Below, piece after piece: positions 5,586 to 6,679 of a DNA stretch of 6,679 bases. Made by a program: the position numbers and the translations under genes. Every line of letters begins with the position of its first letter. The stretch's first letter is position 1. Source of the stretch: Patescibacteria group bacterium (GTDB taxonomy: Bacteria; Patescibacteriota; JAHJAL01); contig JAHJAL010000128.1 in assembly GCA_018814055.1 (NCBI GenBank), positions 1 to 6,679 of the forward strand, read 5' to 3'. The notes under the pieces were generated by a model that worked only from the letters and a program-made list of their open reading frames with translations, ran no database searches and was not told the DNA's origin.

Positions 5586-5934
5586 GTAAATCTTTTTGCA
5601 GTCGCTCTTTATAATTTTTTATATAAGAGAGGAAAGTCCGAGCGCCATGTTGACTATATGTTGATAATAGTGGTTGGAGAGAGACAACCGTCTGGTTTTG
5701 AATAATAATTTTTTACTGGATAGGGAAAGTGCCACAGAGACTATAATAGTCCGCCCAAGGCGGATCAAAGGTGAAAAGATCAATAACCATATTGATAATC
5801 CATTGGTAACGATGGAATTTGGTAAACCCCACTAAGGCGTAAAGTTTTTTTAAACTGCTGGAGCTGGTAAGTGATTGCCGGCCAAGATAGATGACTGCTA
5901 TAAAAACAGAACTCGGATTATGGAAAGATTTACT
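5586..5934 (+). ncRNA. rnpB: RNase P RNA, bacterial type A
   Basis: Catalytic RNA of RNase P, which trims tRNA 5' leaders. Conserved blocks appear in order: GAGGAAAGTCCGAGC (5629-5643), AGGGAAAGTGCCACAGAGA (5722-5740), AGGTGAAA (5769-5776), GGTAAACCCCAC (5821-5832), AGATAGATGACTGC (5885-5898) and ACAGAACTCGG (5906-5916). Helices can be traced: P1 5586-5597 with 5922-5933, P2 GCAGTC 5598-5603 with GACTGC 5893-5898, P3 5605-5609 with 5625-5629, P12 5750-5755 with 5759-5764, P13 5779-5785 with 5790-5796, P14 5799-5803 with 5812-5816, and P4 CCGAG 5638-5642 with CTCGG 5912-5916. The ~349-base length is near the low end for type A; the P16/P17 region is short. L15 keeps the GGU that binds tRNA CCA. 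One oddity is A5917, where the consensus CGGCUUA has C, which affects the base pairs beside the normally bulged U of P4. Confidence 0.96.
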
Positions 5935-5936
5935 TA

Positions 5937-5976
5937 AAATAAACCCATTGTGATATGGGTTTATTTGCTTTATTAT
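5937..5976 (+). terminator. Probable rnpB terminator hairpin
   Basis: A perfect 11-base-pair stem pairs AAATAAACCCA (5937-5947) with TGGGTTTATTT (5956-5966) around an eight-base loop, three bases after the RNase P P1 helix closes. The descending arm is T-rich and the sequence continues GCTTTATTAT, a loose rather than solid T-tract. Position and perfect pairing favour an intrinsic terminator for rnpB. It also separates rnpB from the next promoter. Confidence 0.65.
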
Positions 5977-5977
5977 A

Positions 5978-5986
5978 TGGTATAAT
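5978..5986 (+). promoter_or_regulatory. Extended -10 promoter for the sugar transferase gene
   Basis: TGGTATAAT has a perfect TATAAT (5981-5986) with the TGn extension. No convincing -35 is visible; the expected location lies inside the rnpB terminator arm. Transcription would start near 5993, giving a leader of about 35 bases that contains AGGAG (6005-6009). Confidence 0.6.
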
Positions 5987-6027
5987 CAGGTGGGAAAATC
6001 GCTCAGGAGTTATAAGTCGAAAGTCAT

Positions 6028-6679
6028 ATGAAAAGGTCAGAAGTTATAATTAATTTTTCTTTGGTTTTTGTTGATGTATTGATGATAATACTGGGGTTTG
6101 TGCTGGCATATTATGTTCGGATTGATTATTCGGGTTTTGTGCCGGTGAAATGGGTGTTGCCTATTCAAGAATATTTGGCTTACATAATTTTGTTTATTCC
6201 GGTTTGGTTGGTGGTTTTTACAGTGATGGGGCTGTACAATTTTCGAGGGATTGCCAGTTTTGTCAAGGAGATGGGCAAGGTGATATTGGCGGTGTCGGCG
6301 ATGGTAAGTTTGATGATAATTATTATCTTTTTTAATCGTGATCAATTTTTTTCGCGGTTGATAATTATTTATGCTTGGTTGTTTGTGGCGGTGATGGTGA
6401 TGGTGGGTAGATTTGCCATCAGATCATTGCAGAGGTTTTTGTATAAATATGGCATTGGCGCCAGAAGGGTTTTGATAGTTGGTATGAATAAAGTGGCGAT
6501 GGAATTGATTGAGTATATCGATGATCATAAAAAGTTGGGATGGGAATTGGTGGGGATTGTTGATGAAAATAAACAAAAAGGTGAAAAAGTTGGTAACCAC
6601 CGAATTTTGGGAAAGATTGATCGGTTGAAAAAGATTCATCGGCGGTATTTCTTGGATGAAGTTTGGCTTACAGAGGACA
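6028..6679 (+). CDS. Polyprenyl-phosphate hexose-1-phosphate transferase (WbaP/CpsE type), N-terminal 217 residues
   Basis: Open frame from ATG 6028 to the window edge. Four hydrophobic segments (about residues 7-30, 47-69, 84-102, 111-128) are followed by a Rossmann-like domain starting ARRVLIVGMNKVAMELIEYI (145-164), then GWELVGIVDE (171-180), ILGKIDRL (193-200) and DEVWLTED at the edge. Four helices plus this CoA-binding-like domain (CoA_binding_3 type) is the N-terminal half of enzymes that transfer a sugar phosphate from a nucleotide sugar to undecaprenyl phosphate, the first step of capsule, O-antigen or exopolysaccharide assembly. The catalytic bacterial sugar transferase domain should lie beyond the window, so the transferase call depends on architecture. 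An in-frame TAA at 6013-6015 makes ATG 6028 the first possible start. AGGAG lies 18 bases upstream, farther than usual; the nearer GAAAG (6019-6023) is weak. The gene has its own extended -10 promoter. Confidence 0.82.
   Translation, partial: MKRSEVIINFSLVFVDVLMIILGFVLAYYVRIDYSGFVPVKWVLPIQEYLAYIILFIPVWLVVFTVMGLYNFRGIASFVKEMGKVILAVSAMVSLMIIIIFFNRDQFFSRLIIIYAWLFVAVMVMVGRFAIRSLQRFLYKYGIGARRVLIVGMNKVAMELIEYIDDHKKLGWELVGIVDENKQKGEKVGNHRILGKIDRLKKIHRRYFLDEVWLTED

Noticed and set aside
5554..6000. A small protein gene or mobile element between the ParB/Srx-like gene and the sugar transferase
   Set aside because: The stretch is fully explained by the rnpB promoter, the RNase P RNA, its hairpin and the next promoter; stop codons are frequent in all frames.

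Overview
The window is a composite of two very different DNAs. Positions 1 to about 460 are strongly GC-rich, roughly two-thirds G+C by eye, with G/C-ending codons. The segment carries two incomplete minus-strand genes: the first 69 codons of a sugar phosphate isomerase/epimerase-like TIM-barrel protein, and upstream of it the last ~63 codons of an unrecognised gene. That DNA looks like an actinobacterium, planctomycete or other high-GC bacterium. From about 465 to the end the DNA is AT-rich, with short intergenic gaps, lysine/isoleucine-rich proteins and extended -10 promoters. This part resembles a Patescibacteria/CPR genome; the taxon is an inference from style and gene types, not from a marker tree. 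Both genes flanking position ~460 are cut there, so the boundary is most simply a chimeric join made during amplification, library preparation or assembly.

The AT-rich part, left to right, starts with an ABC-F ATPase whose first ~14 residues are lost at the join. Thirty bases later comes a tightly packed three-gene ABC-2 exporter: one ATPase (COG4586 type) and two six-helix permeases (COG4587 and COG3694 types, ABC2_membrane_6/DUF990-like). The four genes read as one operon. A minus-strand tRNA-Gly(GCC) with its own terminator and extended -10 promoter converges on the end of this operon. Diverging from the tRNA is a 288-residue protein with a ParB/sulfiredoxin-fold style DGNHR motif and no visible helix-turn-helix. 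Its stop codon lies inside the -35 element of the promoter of the next gene, the RNase P RNA (rnpB, ~5586-5934). After a hairpin and a further extended -10 promoter, the window ends in the N-terminal half of a polyprenyl-phosphate sugar-1-phosphate transferase of the WbaP/CpsE type, probably the start of a surface-polysaccharide locus.

The points most worth a second look are four. The first is the chimeric join. The second is an apparent C-to-A change in the 3' strand of RNase P helix P4, which could pair the normally bulged uridine. The third is the orphan ParB/Srx-like protein. The fourth is the linkage of an ABC-F factor to a COG4586/4587/3694 exporter. No mobile element, CRISPR array or phage gene is visible, and there is no evidence for a non-standard genetic code.
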